From assembly GCF_030122845.1 (NCBI RefSeq), contig NZ_CP126084.1, forward strand, positions 3,782,001 to 3,846,000: a DNA stretch of 64,000 bases. The letters run 5' to 3'. Below, in pieces: positions 8,017-17,127 of the stretch (position 1 is the stretch's first letter; the number at the start of each line of letters is the position of its first letter). The notes under the pieces are model-generated. The model was given only the letters and a program-made list of their open reading frames with translations. It ran no database searches and was not told where the DNA came from. The translations under genes were made by a program, and so were the position numbers. This stretch comes from Paenibacillus woosongensis. Lineage in GTDB: Bacteria; Bacillota; Bacilli; Paenibacillales; Paenibacillaceae.

Positions 8017-9528
8017 ATGATGGACGAAAATACGATAACTTCGAAACAATACATCTATGGCTTATTCCAGTCGGAACATTGGAAGCATTTAGCGAAAAGT
8101 ATTTCGGAGAATGCTTCTTATACGAAATCTATTTCGCAAGAATGTTTAAATATCAAAAATAATGACCACCATGATATCAAGAATATAAGTATGAAGAAGG
8201 TGCTATCCGTCTTGAATAGCATGTACTCTATCAAACTGCCTGAGTCTCCTCTTTTTCATCGAGTAGGTTCGCGCGGTCTGAATGATTGGATTTGGTCGAC
8301 TCAAATTCAAGGACATATAACTTCGTCAACAATTCTTGAATATCTGGAAATGAAAAAGTCCTGCAAACCTACAACTTATTTGGCATTAACGCAATTTTCA
8401 CTGAAACTGGTCCAGTTTTTCAAAACCAAATTGAATCTCAAAACCCAAGACGTTCATGATGAACATCTTACGAATAAGGCCATACTTATCGAATTTGTTA
8501 ATACCTATCCCCCGAATCGCATTGAAAAAAATCTTCTTTCTGTCATTTATAAACAATTGCTGCCTCATGAAATTGAAATTGAAGAGTTAAAAACACGTTC
8601 ATCAAAGCATAGGGCTCTGCCAATCAATCATCCGGCGATTCAGGCTCATATGGAAAACTTACTTCGTTCGGGTGTGAAGATTCATTCCATAAATGTCAAG
8701 TATAAGTTGAGTTATTCTAAGTTTCTGAATTGGCTCCATAAAAACTATGTGGACTTCCAACATACACAACCTGATAGCATCCCATTATCCCGAGTAACCG
8801 AGACTCACTTGCTGGAATTTAAAAGTTATTTACTGAAACTTGCGTCAAGTGGTAAATGTAGCAAACAAACTGCTAGCAACCATTTATACGATATTCGTTA
8901 TCTGTTTTCTAACTTATATAAAATGGGTTGGTTAACCAAGGATATTACCCTAAATGTAACCGGTATCCGATACGATCCATATCATTACCGTAACCTACCT
9001 ACAGACACTGATTTGCAGCACTTCTTCGAGGCGATCGAACAATTCTCTGACCAACCTGAAGTAGATCGAGTCGCTTTTGGGTTAATGGTATGGTTAGGCT
9101 TAAGAATCCATGAAGTTGGTTATCTCCGTCGCAAGGATATCAATATTGACAACCGTACTATATCCATCTTTGGAAAAAATGAAAAATGCGTCTTACTTCC
9201 CATTCCGGAACCATTATTACAATGGTTGACGGAGCTACTCGAAACTCGTCCGAATCAAAACTTCATAATCAGTGAAAATCGCAAGTCATTCACCTTGGAA
9301 CTGCGAGATCGCTATAAGCTCTATGCTTTCGTTTCAGATTGGAAATTTACAGGAGGTCCCCATTTACTTCTGCACACGTTTATCAGCAGATTGTCAGAAC
9401 GTCAAGATTGTCCGCCGCAAATGCTGATGTATTTGGCCAGACATGATAGACCAGAAAATACCGTTCGTTATATTCACCGAAGTAACGCTCAGTTGCAACG
9501 TGCAATTAATCGAATTGATTACTTATAG
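8017..9528 (+). CDS. Tyrosine recombinase / transposase, first of a tandem pair
   Basis: The 503-residue frame starts at an ATG at 8017 after AAAGGAG. An N-terminal helical arm-binding and core-binding part (to ~residue 310) is followed by the phage-integrase catalytic fold. The first Arg is in GLMVWLGLRIHEVGYLRRKD, the His box is GGPHLLLHTFISRL, the late His is in LARHDRPENT, and the nucleophile Tyr is in VRYIHRS. The box is normally HxLRHT; here a Leu stands where the second catalytic Arg should be, so activity is doubtful or altered. A second recombinase starts 11 bases after its stop, as in Tn554-like or RIT-type recombinase arrays. It is divergent from the serine-recombinase cluster. Confidence 0.8.
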   Translation: MMDENTITSKQYIYGLFQSEHWKHLAKSISENASYTKSISQECLNIKNNDHHDIKNISMKKVLSVLNSMYSIKLPESPLFHRVGSRGLNDWIWSTQIQGHITSSTILEYLEMKKSCKPTTYLALTQFSLKLVQFFKTKLNLKTQDVHDEHLTNKAILIEFVNTYPPNRIEKNLLSVIYKQLLPHEIEIEELKTRSSKHRALPINHPAIQAHMENLLRSGVKIHSINVKYKLSYSKFLNWLHKNYVDFQHTQPDSIPLSRVTETHLLEFKSYLLKLASSGKCSKQTASNHLYDIRYLFSNLYKMGWLTKDITLNVTGIRYDPYHYRNLPTDTDLQHFFEAIEQFSDQPEVDRVAFGLMVWLGLRIHEVGYLRRKDINIDNRTISIFGKNEKCVLLPIPEPLLQWLTELLETRPNQNFIISENRKSFTLELRDRYKLYAFVSDWKFTGGPHLLLHTFISRLSERQDCPPQMLMYLARHDRPENTVRYIHRSNAQLQRAINRIDYL

Positions 9529-9539
9529 GAGGAAAGTTC

Positions 9540-9955
9540 ATGCCGAGGATTATTGAAGATACACAATTACAGGAACTGAACAATCGGATGAAGGAACTTT
9601 TAAGCAGCTACGGTGCAGATAAGTTAACTTTGTCAATACAATCGTTACCTCTTCAATTTCATCCATCTCAGAAGACAACCAATAACGAATGCGATCCATT
9701 ACTTGCAGAGGCAGTAGATTCATTTTTCGTCAGTGGAAAATTTCTTGAATTAAGCAGAACTTCACAAACAACATACCAATCCGAAATGAAGCTGTTCCTG
9801 CAATATGTACAGCAACATTTGGGCAATAATACGCCTTTTATATCCATTACGAACGGCGAAATTTTGTCCGATTACATTAACCAGTATTCGGATCAGAATA
9901 CAAAGGCCAAGAAGTGTGCCTTTCTTCGGACTTTCATCAAGAAACACCAACATAC
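9540..9955 (+). pseudogene. Second tyrosine recombinase, truncated after N-terminal domain
   Basis: The gene starts with ATG at 9540 behind AGGAGGAAAG, so it was meant to be translated together with the preceding recombinase. About 138 residues of an N-terminal SAM-like core-binding domain remain (for example RTSQTTYQSEMKLFLQYVQQ and NQYSDQNTKAKKCAFLRTFI). No catalytic residues follow. Around 9937-9965 the sequence changes to the 3' end of the oppositely oriented methylase gene, and the frame then runs to a chance stop at 10079. Its loss would be expected to disable a multi-recombinase transposition module. Confidence 0.65.
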
Positions 9956-11766
9956 GCTCCGGGAGTCAGAGAGTAATTTTTCTCTTCAATGTCTAAAAGC
10001 GAAGCTCGCTTACACAGACCAAGCACATCCTGATAAACCCCGTCACCAAATTTGTCCGTCAACCACTTTGCTTCCTTGATAATCGTACGGCATTCTTTGA
10101 TTTCGGCAACCGTGGATTCAAAAGTAGCGGATACCGTCTTTTTAAACTGTGCCCAAGTTGAGACTGTATCCATGATACCTTTCGCAAAATCTTTTGCTTC
10201 CGCTTTTTCCAATCCATCACCATAAGAGAGCAGGGCCTTTGACTGCTCATTCAAAGTAGATACATAATTCTTGAGCAAGTCATTAAAGCTATACAGATCC
10301 TGTACTGAATGTGCCTTGTTTACTGCAGATTTAATTTCTTTTATTAATGCCTTGAGCGGATCAACGAATCGCTCCAACAGTAAAAGGTCATTTTCCATCA
10401 TCGTCAACAATGCAGAAAACCGTTCTTGGATTTCTTGTTTATATTCAGCAAGCAGATTTTTATATTTCTCCGTTTCACCGCGGTAGAGCCATACGATTGC
10501 AGTCAGGTTTTTAAGTTGCCATCGGCTCCATTCATTTAATGTCCGATCTACCACAGTAAAGTAATTCCGGGCATCAATAAACAATACCTTGTCGCGAACG
10601 TCGTCTTTCTTTGATTTGTCAAAGAACCATAAGGTACAAGGCAACGATTTGGTATAAAAGAAGTTATTGCCAACAGAAATCATGACATCGACATCGCCCG
10701 TTTCCAGCAATTGTTTGCGGATTTCTTTGTCTTTACCGCCGCTATCCGTAGCAGATGCAGCCATTACAAAACCTGCTCTGCCTGTTTTATTAAGATAAGC
10801 ATAAAAATAAGAAATCCACAGATAGTTGGCATTGGAGACTTCCTTTTTATCATTCGCCCCTGGAAGCCCAAACGGTAAACGGCCGGCGTTCAAGGTACTC
10901 TCAGCTTTCACTTTATCTACATTAAACGGCGGGTTTGCCATGACATAGTCACATTTGCCTTCGAGATTATGAGCGTCGTTATAAAAGGTGTTGGCTTCGT
11001 CACCGGATTTGATTTTTCCGTTTAGTCCATGAACTGCCATATTCATGAGACACAATTTTGCGTTGTATTCTACCTTTTCTTGCCCATAGAAGGTCATGGC
11101 ACTATTAGCGCTAGTACCACTAGCATTAACAAAATCCCCAGTTTGGACAAACATGCCCCCGCTGCCGCAAGCCGGGTCAAGCAGGATGCCGCGCTTCGGT
11201 TCAATAACATTGACAATCATCTGTACGAGTGATTTGGGTGTAAAGAATACCCCATCATCTGAGGCTACTGCGGGAGAAAATTTACTTAGAAAATATTCAT
11301 AAATGCGGCCGATAATGTCGCCGCCTACTTCGTCCAGTGTCTTGTTATTAAAAATCCGAAGCAGCTCCCGTAAAAGATCGTTATGGAAAGAGGTATAAGT
11401 TTTCGGAAGTACGCCAATAAGTTGGGAGCTCTGCTCTTCAATAAGTTCCATGGCTTCATTTACTGCTTTGCCTAAATCCGCATCATCAGGCAGATTAAGA
11501 AGGTAGTCATATCTTGCTTTTTCCGGCAAATACAATGCATTTTTTGTTTTAAAGTCGTTAGGCTCAACAGGAAGAACACGTCCTCCGCGAACAGGGCGAT
11601 CTTTCAAGATTTCTGTTTCCACTGCCTTAAAACGGCTGTATGCATAACGCAGGAATATGATCCCGAGTACTGGCATGCAATACTCGTTAGATGTCAGCTT
11701 AGAACCTTGACGCAATAGGTCTGCGGATTCCCACAATTCAGATTCAAGTTTTCTAATGTTAATCAT
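9937..11766 (-). CDS. hsdM: Type I restriction-modification system methylase subunit (HsdM), orphan
   Basis: The 609-residue frame starts with ATG at 11766 after TTAGGAGAATAACG. It has the N-terminal helical HsdM domain (MINIRKLESELWESADLLRQ) and the N6-adenine methylase motifs: DPACGSGGMF for AdoMet binding near residue 200 and NPPF near residue 283. It ends SLTPGAYVGVS, whereas family members usually read SLTPGRYVGV and continue, so the last residues were probably lost at the junction with the truncated recombinase. No specificity (HsdS) or restriction (HsdR) subunit is present. Without HsdS the subunit has no target recognition of its own, so it may be non-functional or borrow HsdS from elsewhere. 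Confidence 0.9.
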   Translation of the reverse strand: MINIRKLESELWESADLLRQGSKLTSNEYCMPVLGIIFLRYAYSRFKAVETEILKDRPVRGGRVLPVEPNDFKTKNALYLPEKARYDYLLNLPDDADLGKAVNEAMELIEEQSSQLIGVLPKTYTSFHNDLLRELLRIFNNKTLDEVGGDIIGRIYEYFLSKFSPAVASDDGVFFTPKSLVQMIVNVIEPKRGILLDPACGSGGMFVQTGDFVNASGTSANSAMTFYGQEKVEYNAKLCLMNMAVHGLNGKIKSGDEANTFYNDAHNLEGKCDYVMANPPFNVDKVKAESTLNAGRLPFGLPGANDKKEVSNANYLWISYFYAYLNKTGRAGFVMAASATDSGGKDKEIRKQLLETGDVDVMISVGNNFFYTKSLPCTLWFFDKSKKDDVRDKVLFIDARNYFTVVDRTLNEWSRWQLKNLTAIVWLYRGETEKYKNLLAEYKQEIQERFSALLTMMENDLLLLERFVDPLKALIKEIKSAVNKAHSVQDLYSFNDLLKNYVSTLNEQSKALLSYGDGLEKAEAKDFAKGIMDTVSTWAQFKKTVSATFESTVAEIKECRTIIKEAKWLTDKFGDGVYQDVLGLCKRASLLDIEEKNYSLTPGAYVGVS

Positions 11767-12027
11767 CGTTATTCTCCTAAGAAGTCCTTTTTTGCAAATT
11801 TGATTTAGAGTGTATTTCTGATGGAAATTCCATTGAAATTCTTACAGGAATATAGACCAACATGATCGCAGTTATTTATATCATAAAATAAGTCTCAAGA
11901 ACTATATTTCGACAAAACACCGTTGATTCCTGCCATTTTGTGCGCACGAATCATGCGTCCCCTGAATATATATTATAATCGTTTATTTTGAAGATATATT
12001 GTCAGCGAATATATGTTCCAACGGTAA

Positions 12028-13152
12028 TTACTTAATAAAATGCGGAAATTGTTCCGGTGCCTTGCGAATTTCCTGTGCTAATTGCTCATAATCTCCAGTC
12101 AGTTTTACAGATCGAACTCTTTTCGCCTCTTGATCACGAGGTTCGATGAAACCTTCTTCCCGCCAGCGATTAACTTTCTCCCTAATGGATCGGTCGGATA
12201 ATCGCAACAGATCCCGCAACTCGCTTGTCGTTATGGTATTTTGTTTAAAAGTGAGTTGGGCAAATACCATTCTCTGCTGCGGGTCTAGTTTACGAATCAG
12301 CTCCGGTTCAACCTTCATTATTTGGGCAGATTTTTCCCCTACAATAGCGGCAGCTTCCTGGAATACTTCTGCCAAACCTTCAATAAAAAACTCAAGCCAT
12401 GGAGTCAAATCCGCCTCATTTCGGCCGAAGTAATAATTGTGATGAAGCCCTAATTGGAGCCTACGATAGTACTCCGCCAAATTTCGATCGTAGAAGTTTT
12501 CAAGCACAAACAAACCCTTTAATCCAAATCCGCTGCGGCGAAGAAGATAAGTGGCTAACATGCGGGCGGTACGGCCATTCCCATCCATATAAGGATGAAT
12601 CGTCAGAAATTGCCACATAAAAATACCTGATTTGATCGGGACAGGTATTGCGTAGGTCTCCGGAGAGTTGACCCAAGCCACCAGGTCCTCCATCAAAGAA
12701 GGAACATCCTTCCACTCTGGAGGCAGATAGAATCCGGAAGCATTCCGGTTGCCAACCTGATTCTGCACTTCTCGATATTCACTAATGCGGGGTTTCCGGC
12801 CGTGCGAAATGCGAATGATGGCATGCAGTTTTTTAATGAACTCTTCTGTGATTGGGAGTTGTCGTTTTTCTGCTTCATCAAGGTATTCCAATGCCTTCAT
12901 TAAATTGTAAACTTCCTGTTCCTCATCCTCATTGCTGTCTTTATAAAGGAACTTTCGTTTTTCTGCTTCATCGAGTGTATTTCCTTCGATCTTCGTTGAA
13001 AGAATGACTGTCTTTTCCATCGATTCTTTCTTAAGCAAATCAAGAATCGATGCAGGTAATGGGAGCAAGTCAACAACAGTACAAGCCCGTTGTATGTCCA
13101 TGAGTTTACAGGCCATATGATCTGTAATGGAATATTTAGGTTTGAACATCAA
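12028..13152 (-). CDS. Fic-domain protein (AMPylase-type) with N-terminal inhibitory helix
   Basis: The 374-residue frame starts at an ATG at 13152 behind GAGGATGG. The Fic active-site motif IHPYMDGNGRTAR is complete, with the catalytic His, the acidic metal ligand and the phosphate-binding GNGR. An N-terminal STKIEGN matches the (S/T)xxxE(G/N) inhibitory motif that blocks ATP binding in class II Fic proteins. The C-terminal ~80 residues look like a winged helix (LRLSDRSIREKVNRWREEGF). The family transfers AMP or related groups to target proteins; the target is unknown. It lies upstream of hsdM on the same strand, an association seen in restriction loci, and is divergent from the HerA/OLD pair. 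Confidence 0.88.
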   Translation of the reverse strand: MMFKPKYSITDHMACKLMDIQRACTVVDLLPLPASILDLLKKESMEKTVILSTKIEGNTLDEAEKRKFLYKDSNEDEEQEVYNLMKALEYLDEAEKRQLPITEEFIKKLHAIIRISHGRKPRISEYREVQNQVGNRNASGFYLPPEWKDVPSLMEDLVAWVNSPETYAIPVPIKSGIFMWQFLTIHPYMDGNGRTARMLATYLLRRSGFGLKGLFVLENFYDRNLAEYYRRLQLGLHHNYYFGRNEADLTPWLEFFIEGLAEVFQEAAAIVGEKSAQIMKVEPELIRKLDPQQRMVFAQLTFKQNTITTSELRDLLRLSDRSIREKVNRWREEGFIEPRDQEAKRVRSVKLTGDYEQLAQEIRKAPEQFPHFIK

Positions 13153-13319
13153 ATCACCATCCTCATCAATATTATAACATTGCCGCTATTTTGCCGCAAA
13201 CAAATTGATTACGTGATTAATTATCTAACAATCTCTATTCTATTGTGGAGGATTTTCCATTTTCCTGTCGAATAGTCGAATATAAGAGAAATGGTTCGTG
13301 ATGACTACTTTGGGGGGAT

Positions 13320-14975
13320 ATGTATATGGAATTGAGAAAAACCTCGCTTTTATTCGGAAAGATTATCTCTGTGGATGGCAGTAAAATAACTATAAAAGCG
13401 GAAACGCTAAAAAATAAAGATGGCAAAGATACACTTCATGCAGAGGTTGGAGCATTTATTAACTGCGGAGGATACCATGGAGATACAATCTGCACAATTA
13501 CTAGAGTGCTAATCCAAGAAATTGAACGTAAAGGCTCTGTAGAAGAAAATAAACTCGTAGAGGCAGCAATTGTTGGCAGTGTTGATGTCGAAGGTAAATT
13601 TACAAGAGGTGTTAGCAAATTACCTACTATAAACTGCGAATCTTACTTTCTATCTGGAGAACAAGTTAACCAATTTCTAGGTATAAATGTAGATTCTTCA
13701 GGAGACAAGCAAGATGGAGAGAGTAAAAAATTTTTTAAAGTCGGGAAGCGTTCCATGCAAGGTGCTGGCGATGCTTATTTAAACTTGGATAAACTGCTGG
13801 GAAGACATGTTGCCATCGTTGGAACAACTGGAAGTGGTAAAAGTAGCACCGTTGCCAGAATTGCCCAGTCAATCTTAGAAAATTACCCTCTGCCTAGACT
13901 TATTTTCTTTGATATTCATAATGAGTATAAAAATGCATTTTCTGAGCAATGGGCAAACAAATCAAATTGTATAGCATGGGAAAATTTTTCACTACCCTAT
14001 TGGTTTTTAGATTTAGACGAGTTCATTTCTATATATTATCCCGAAGCCGGCGGAACTCAAAAAATGTATTTAAAAGAAATTATTGAAGGCTTGAAAAAAG
14101 AAAGCTATAACGGATCAGATCAAGAGAAAGTTTCTGTCGACAGTCCTATCTTTTTTGACATAGAAGCACTTATTGAAAAGATTAAGGAGAAAAGGGACAA
14201 AGAAACTGCAGATTCAAAGAAGGATCCATTTAATAAAATGATATTAAAGATTCAAAGCATTCATAATGATTCTCGCTTTTCATTCTTAAAGCGTGAGGCC
14301 GAAAATAAGATAAGCCTTGCTTCATATTTCACAGAATTATTAGGTTTAAATGATAAAAGTCAACGATTTATTACTGTCCTTGATTTAAGTGGTCTTCCTG
14401 CTGAAGTAAGAACTATTTGTGTTGGTGTTTTAGCACGATTATGTTTTGACTACAGATATTGGGATATGGATCCTGAAAATTTGCCTTTATGTTTAATCCT
14501 TGAAGAAGCTCATACATACATACCTGAAGATACATCTTCTAAATATTCTCTTTGCTTAGAAAGAGTAGAAAAAATCGCTAAAGAAGGCCGAAAATATGGA
14601 ATAAGCCTTATCGTTGTTACTCAACGTCCATCGAATATTTCATCAACAGTCTTGTCACAATGCGGGACATTTATCACCTTAAGATTAACAAATGATCTTG
14701 ATCAAAATAAAATCAAACGACTATTACCTGATTTATTAGGTGATCAAGCTGATATACTTTCTAGTCTCAGGGATGGAGAAGCTTTAATCACTGGAGATGC
14801 CATGACATTGCCAGGAAAAGTTCGGTTTGATCCTCCCTCACCTAAACCAAAGAGCAATGATGTTAGATATCATAAGTCATGGGTCGATGGACCACCTCCT
14901 GGATATAGTGTTGAAGATATTACTCGATGGTGGACAATCAGAGAACGAAATGAACAGAAAGTGGAGCATTCATGA
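13320..14975 (+). CDS. HerA-type ATPase (DUF87 / HAS-barrel), candidate defence component
   Basis: The 551-residue frame starts with ATG at 13320 shortly after GGGGGG. The first ~120 residues form a beta-rich HAS-barrel-like domain (SLLFGKIISVDGSKITIKAE). Walker A is GTTGSGKSS at residues 168-176, and Walker B with its catalytic acidic pair is LCLILEEAHTYIP near residue 395. A sensor-type VVTQRPSNIS and a late Arg-rich part (TNDLDQNKIKRLL) follow. HerA proteins are hexameric DNA translocases that work with nucleases, as in NurA-HerA, SIR2-HerA and DUF4297-HerA. Here the stop overlaps the start of an OLD-type nuclease by 4 bases (ATGA), which points to a complex of the two. The AT-rich composition indicates acquisition. 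Confidence 0.88.
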   Translation: MYMELRKTSLLFGKIISVDGSKITIKAETLKNKDGKDTLHAEVGAFINCGGYHGDTICTITRVLIQEIERKGSVEENKLVEAAIVGSVDVEGKFTRGVSKLPTINCESYFLSGEQVNQFLGINVDSSGDKQDGESKKFFKVGKRSMQGAGDAYLNLDKLLGRHVAIVGTTGSGKSSTVARIAQSILENYPLPRLIFFDIHNEYKNAFSEQWANKSNCIAWENFSLPYWFLDLDEFISIYYPEAGGTQKMYLKEIIEGLKKESYNGSDQEKVSVDSPIFFDIEALIEKIKEKRDKETADSKKDPFNKMILKIQSIHNDSRFSFLKREAENKISLASYFTELLGLNDKSQRFITVLDLSGLPAEVRTICVGVLARLCFDYRYWDMDPENLPLCLILEEAHTYIPEDTSSKYSLCLERVEKIAKEGRKYGISLIVVTQRPSNISSTVLSQCGTFITLRLTNDLDQNKIKRLLPDLLGDQADILSSLRDGEALITGDAMTLPGKVRFDPPSPKPKSNDVRYHKSWVDGPPPGYSVEDITRWWTIRERNEQKVEHS

Positions 14976-16834
14976 AAATCAAAAGTATTCAACTAAAGGG
15001 TTGGAGATCATATTCTAATACTGAAGGTATAGAATTGAAAAATTTTAAAAAGATTAATATTATCATAGGCCAAAATAATTCCGGAAAATCAAATCTATTT
15101 AAGTATTTGTTTCGAATCAGGGAAATGATAAATAATGCCAAGCCACAACATGAAAGAAAAGATGAGCTAGGAGCGTATGACCTATTAAACTGTTTGCCAA
15201 CATCAATAGCCATCCAAGATACTTGGGCTGAAAATGGAGCAGACATTCATTGCAACATTCAATTAGACCAAATTAAAGAATTGGAACAAGGAATAGAAGC
15301 AACTTTACATCTAATAAAGAATATTAATTTGAGTTCCCATCATAAAATTGATGATCAAAAAACTTGCTTTTCTATTGAATATGAAAATGAAAAGTATCTC
15401 ATTGAGAAATTCATACAAACCAATCCTAAAATCTTAAATCCAAATACAGGAGAATACGTTAATCCAGTAGAAGGTATAGGTTACCCTAAAGAGACTGTTA
15501 TATATTGGAAAATGTTTGCAGATAGCTTAGTTTTTGTTGACCCTATAAGACATTATTCACGAGGTAGTTCTGAACCCAGTGAAAGTGACTTCGACGGGAG
15601 TAATATAGTTCAAGAAATTATAACTTTACACAATGAAGAGAATGCTAAGTGGAGACAATTCCAAAAGCAACTAGAAGACTGGCTAAAAATAATATTGCTT
15701 GAACCTCAGTTTCACCTCGACCCCACTAACGAAAAGCTGAGATTTTTTTTGAAGCGAGGTGATAAAGAAGTAGCAGCATTTCTTGAAAACTTGGGTACCG
15801 GTGTATCCCAACTTATAATGTTACTCTCATTTTTATATTTAAATCGTTCAAGAATATTAAATGTATTTATTGAAGAACCTGAAAGTAACTTACACCCAGA
15901 AGCCGTTGTTCAACTAATGAAAATTTTAGAAGAGAATTTTGAAAACCACCGTTTTTTTGTTTCAACTCATTCATCAGTATTAATTGATCAATTAAATGAA
16001 AATTGGAGCATACATAGGGTTATTCGTAAAGAAGAAAAACCATCTACTATTCTTCCATGTACTGAAGTAGTAGATTATTATAAGGTGTTAGATGAACTTG
16101 GTATACGTCCCTCGCAACTTTTACAAAGTAATATAGTTATCTGGGTTGAAGGGCCAAGTGACCGTATTTATTTAAAGAAGTGGATTACAGACAACAATCC
16201 GTATCTGTTAGAAGGGAAACACTTTAGTTTTCTTATGTACGGTGGTGCAAATATTGCTAGTTATGATCTAATAGACGATAAAGATTACATTAATATACTT
16301 AAGACTAGCAGATACTCAGTAATTGTTTGCGATTCTGATAAAAAGAAGGAAGATGATCCAGTTAAAGAAAGAGTTAAAAAATTAATTGAACGTTTAAACG
16401 CGGAAAATTCATTAAAACACTATGTCTACATATGGATTACATCTGGGAGAGAAATCGAAAACTATATTCCTGGTGAATTGTTTGAACAAGTCCTTTTCGA
16501 TCAATTTAGAAGAGAATTTATTTATGTCAAAGATGAAACAGCAAAGCGCGATAAGATTGCATTATCTTTTACATTGGATGCCTCATCACTAGGATTATAT
16601 GATTCATTCGACGTATTCTATGCGAATAAGTATCATCTTATTGATGGTAGACCATTAGAACATTCGAAAATTATTGATATATCTAATGACCTATCTAAGA
16701 AAAAAGTACAGATTGCAACATCTATAGTAGAAAAATGGGAAACTAAACATTATGATAATGGAACTGACCTTAAGGAAAAGCTTGCGGATATAATTGAACA
16801 TATAAAAAGGGCTAATTATTTCGGCGATCATTAG
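14972..16834 (+). CDS. OLD-family ATPase with TOPRIM nuclease domain
   Basis: The 620-residue frame starts in the ATGA overlap with the HerA gene. It has an ABC/SMC-like ATPase: Walker A IIGQNNSGKSN (residues 31-41), signature-like LGTGVSQLIMLL, Walker B NVFIEEPESNLHP and the switch His in FVSTHSSVLIDQL. The TOPRIM domain follows with the acidic motif VEGPSDRIYLKKW and the DxD motif VIVCDSDKKK, then SGREIENYIPGEL. All key acids are present, so nuclease activity is plausible. Class 1 OLD proteins stand alone and class 2 are paired with a UvrD-like helicase (Gabija). Pairing with HerA is neither, and makes this pair the best candidate anti-phage module of the window. Confidence 0.88.
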   Translation: MKIKSIQLKGWRSYSNTEGIELKNFKKINIIIGQNNSGKSNLFKYLFRIREMINNAKPQHERKDELGAYDLLNCLPTSIAIQDTWAENGADIHCNIQLDQIKELEQGIEATLHLIKNINLSSHHKIDDQKTCFSIEYENEKYLIEKFIQTNPKILNPNTGEYVNPVEGIGYPKETVIYWKMFADSLVFVDPIRHYSRGSSEPSESDFDGSNIVQEIITLHNEENAKWRQFQKQLEDWLKIILLEPQFHLDPTNEKLRFFLKRGDKEVAAFLENLGTGVSQLIMLLSFLYLNRSRILNVFIEEPESNLHPEAVVQLMKILEENFENHRFFVSTHSSVLIDQLNENWSIHRVIRKEEKPSTILPCTEVVDYYKVLDELGIRPSQLLQSNIVIWVEGPSDRIYLKKWITDNNPYLLEGKHFSFLMYGGANIASYDLIDDKDYINILKTSRYSVIVCDSDKKKEDDPVKERVKKLIERLNAENSLKHYVYIWITSGREIENYIPGELFEQVLFDQFRREFIYVKDETAKRDKIALSFTLDASSLGLYDSFDVFYANKYHLIDGRPLEHSKIIDISNDLSKKKVQIATSIVEKWETKHYDNGTDLKEKLADIIEHIKRANYFGDH

Positions 16835-17127
16835 AATTATATAACCTAAAAGATTATATATTGAGTATCCTTTATAACCGCTTGTCTAAAACCCATTACT
16901 ATGTTTAGTATAGTCTTTTAACAACACTTCTGAGACAATCATGATTTCTTGAAATGAAGACTAAGTCAATTATCTTTAAGATAATTTAAAATCGCATATG
17001 ATGTTTTAGGCCTGAGGTTTTTTTGTAATAATATTCGTTTTTTTTAACATATCAGAATTTATAACTTTCCAGGGTGAAGTTCATGCTTCATCCTTATTCG
17101 TAATATCTGGTAATTTGAACATATGGA

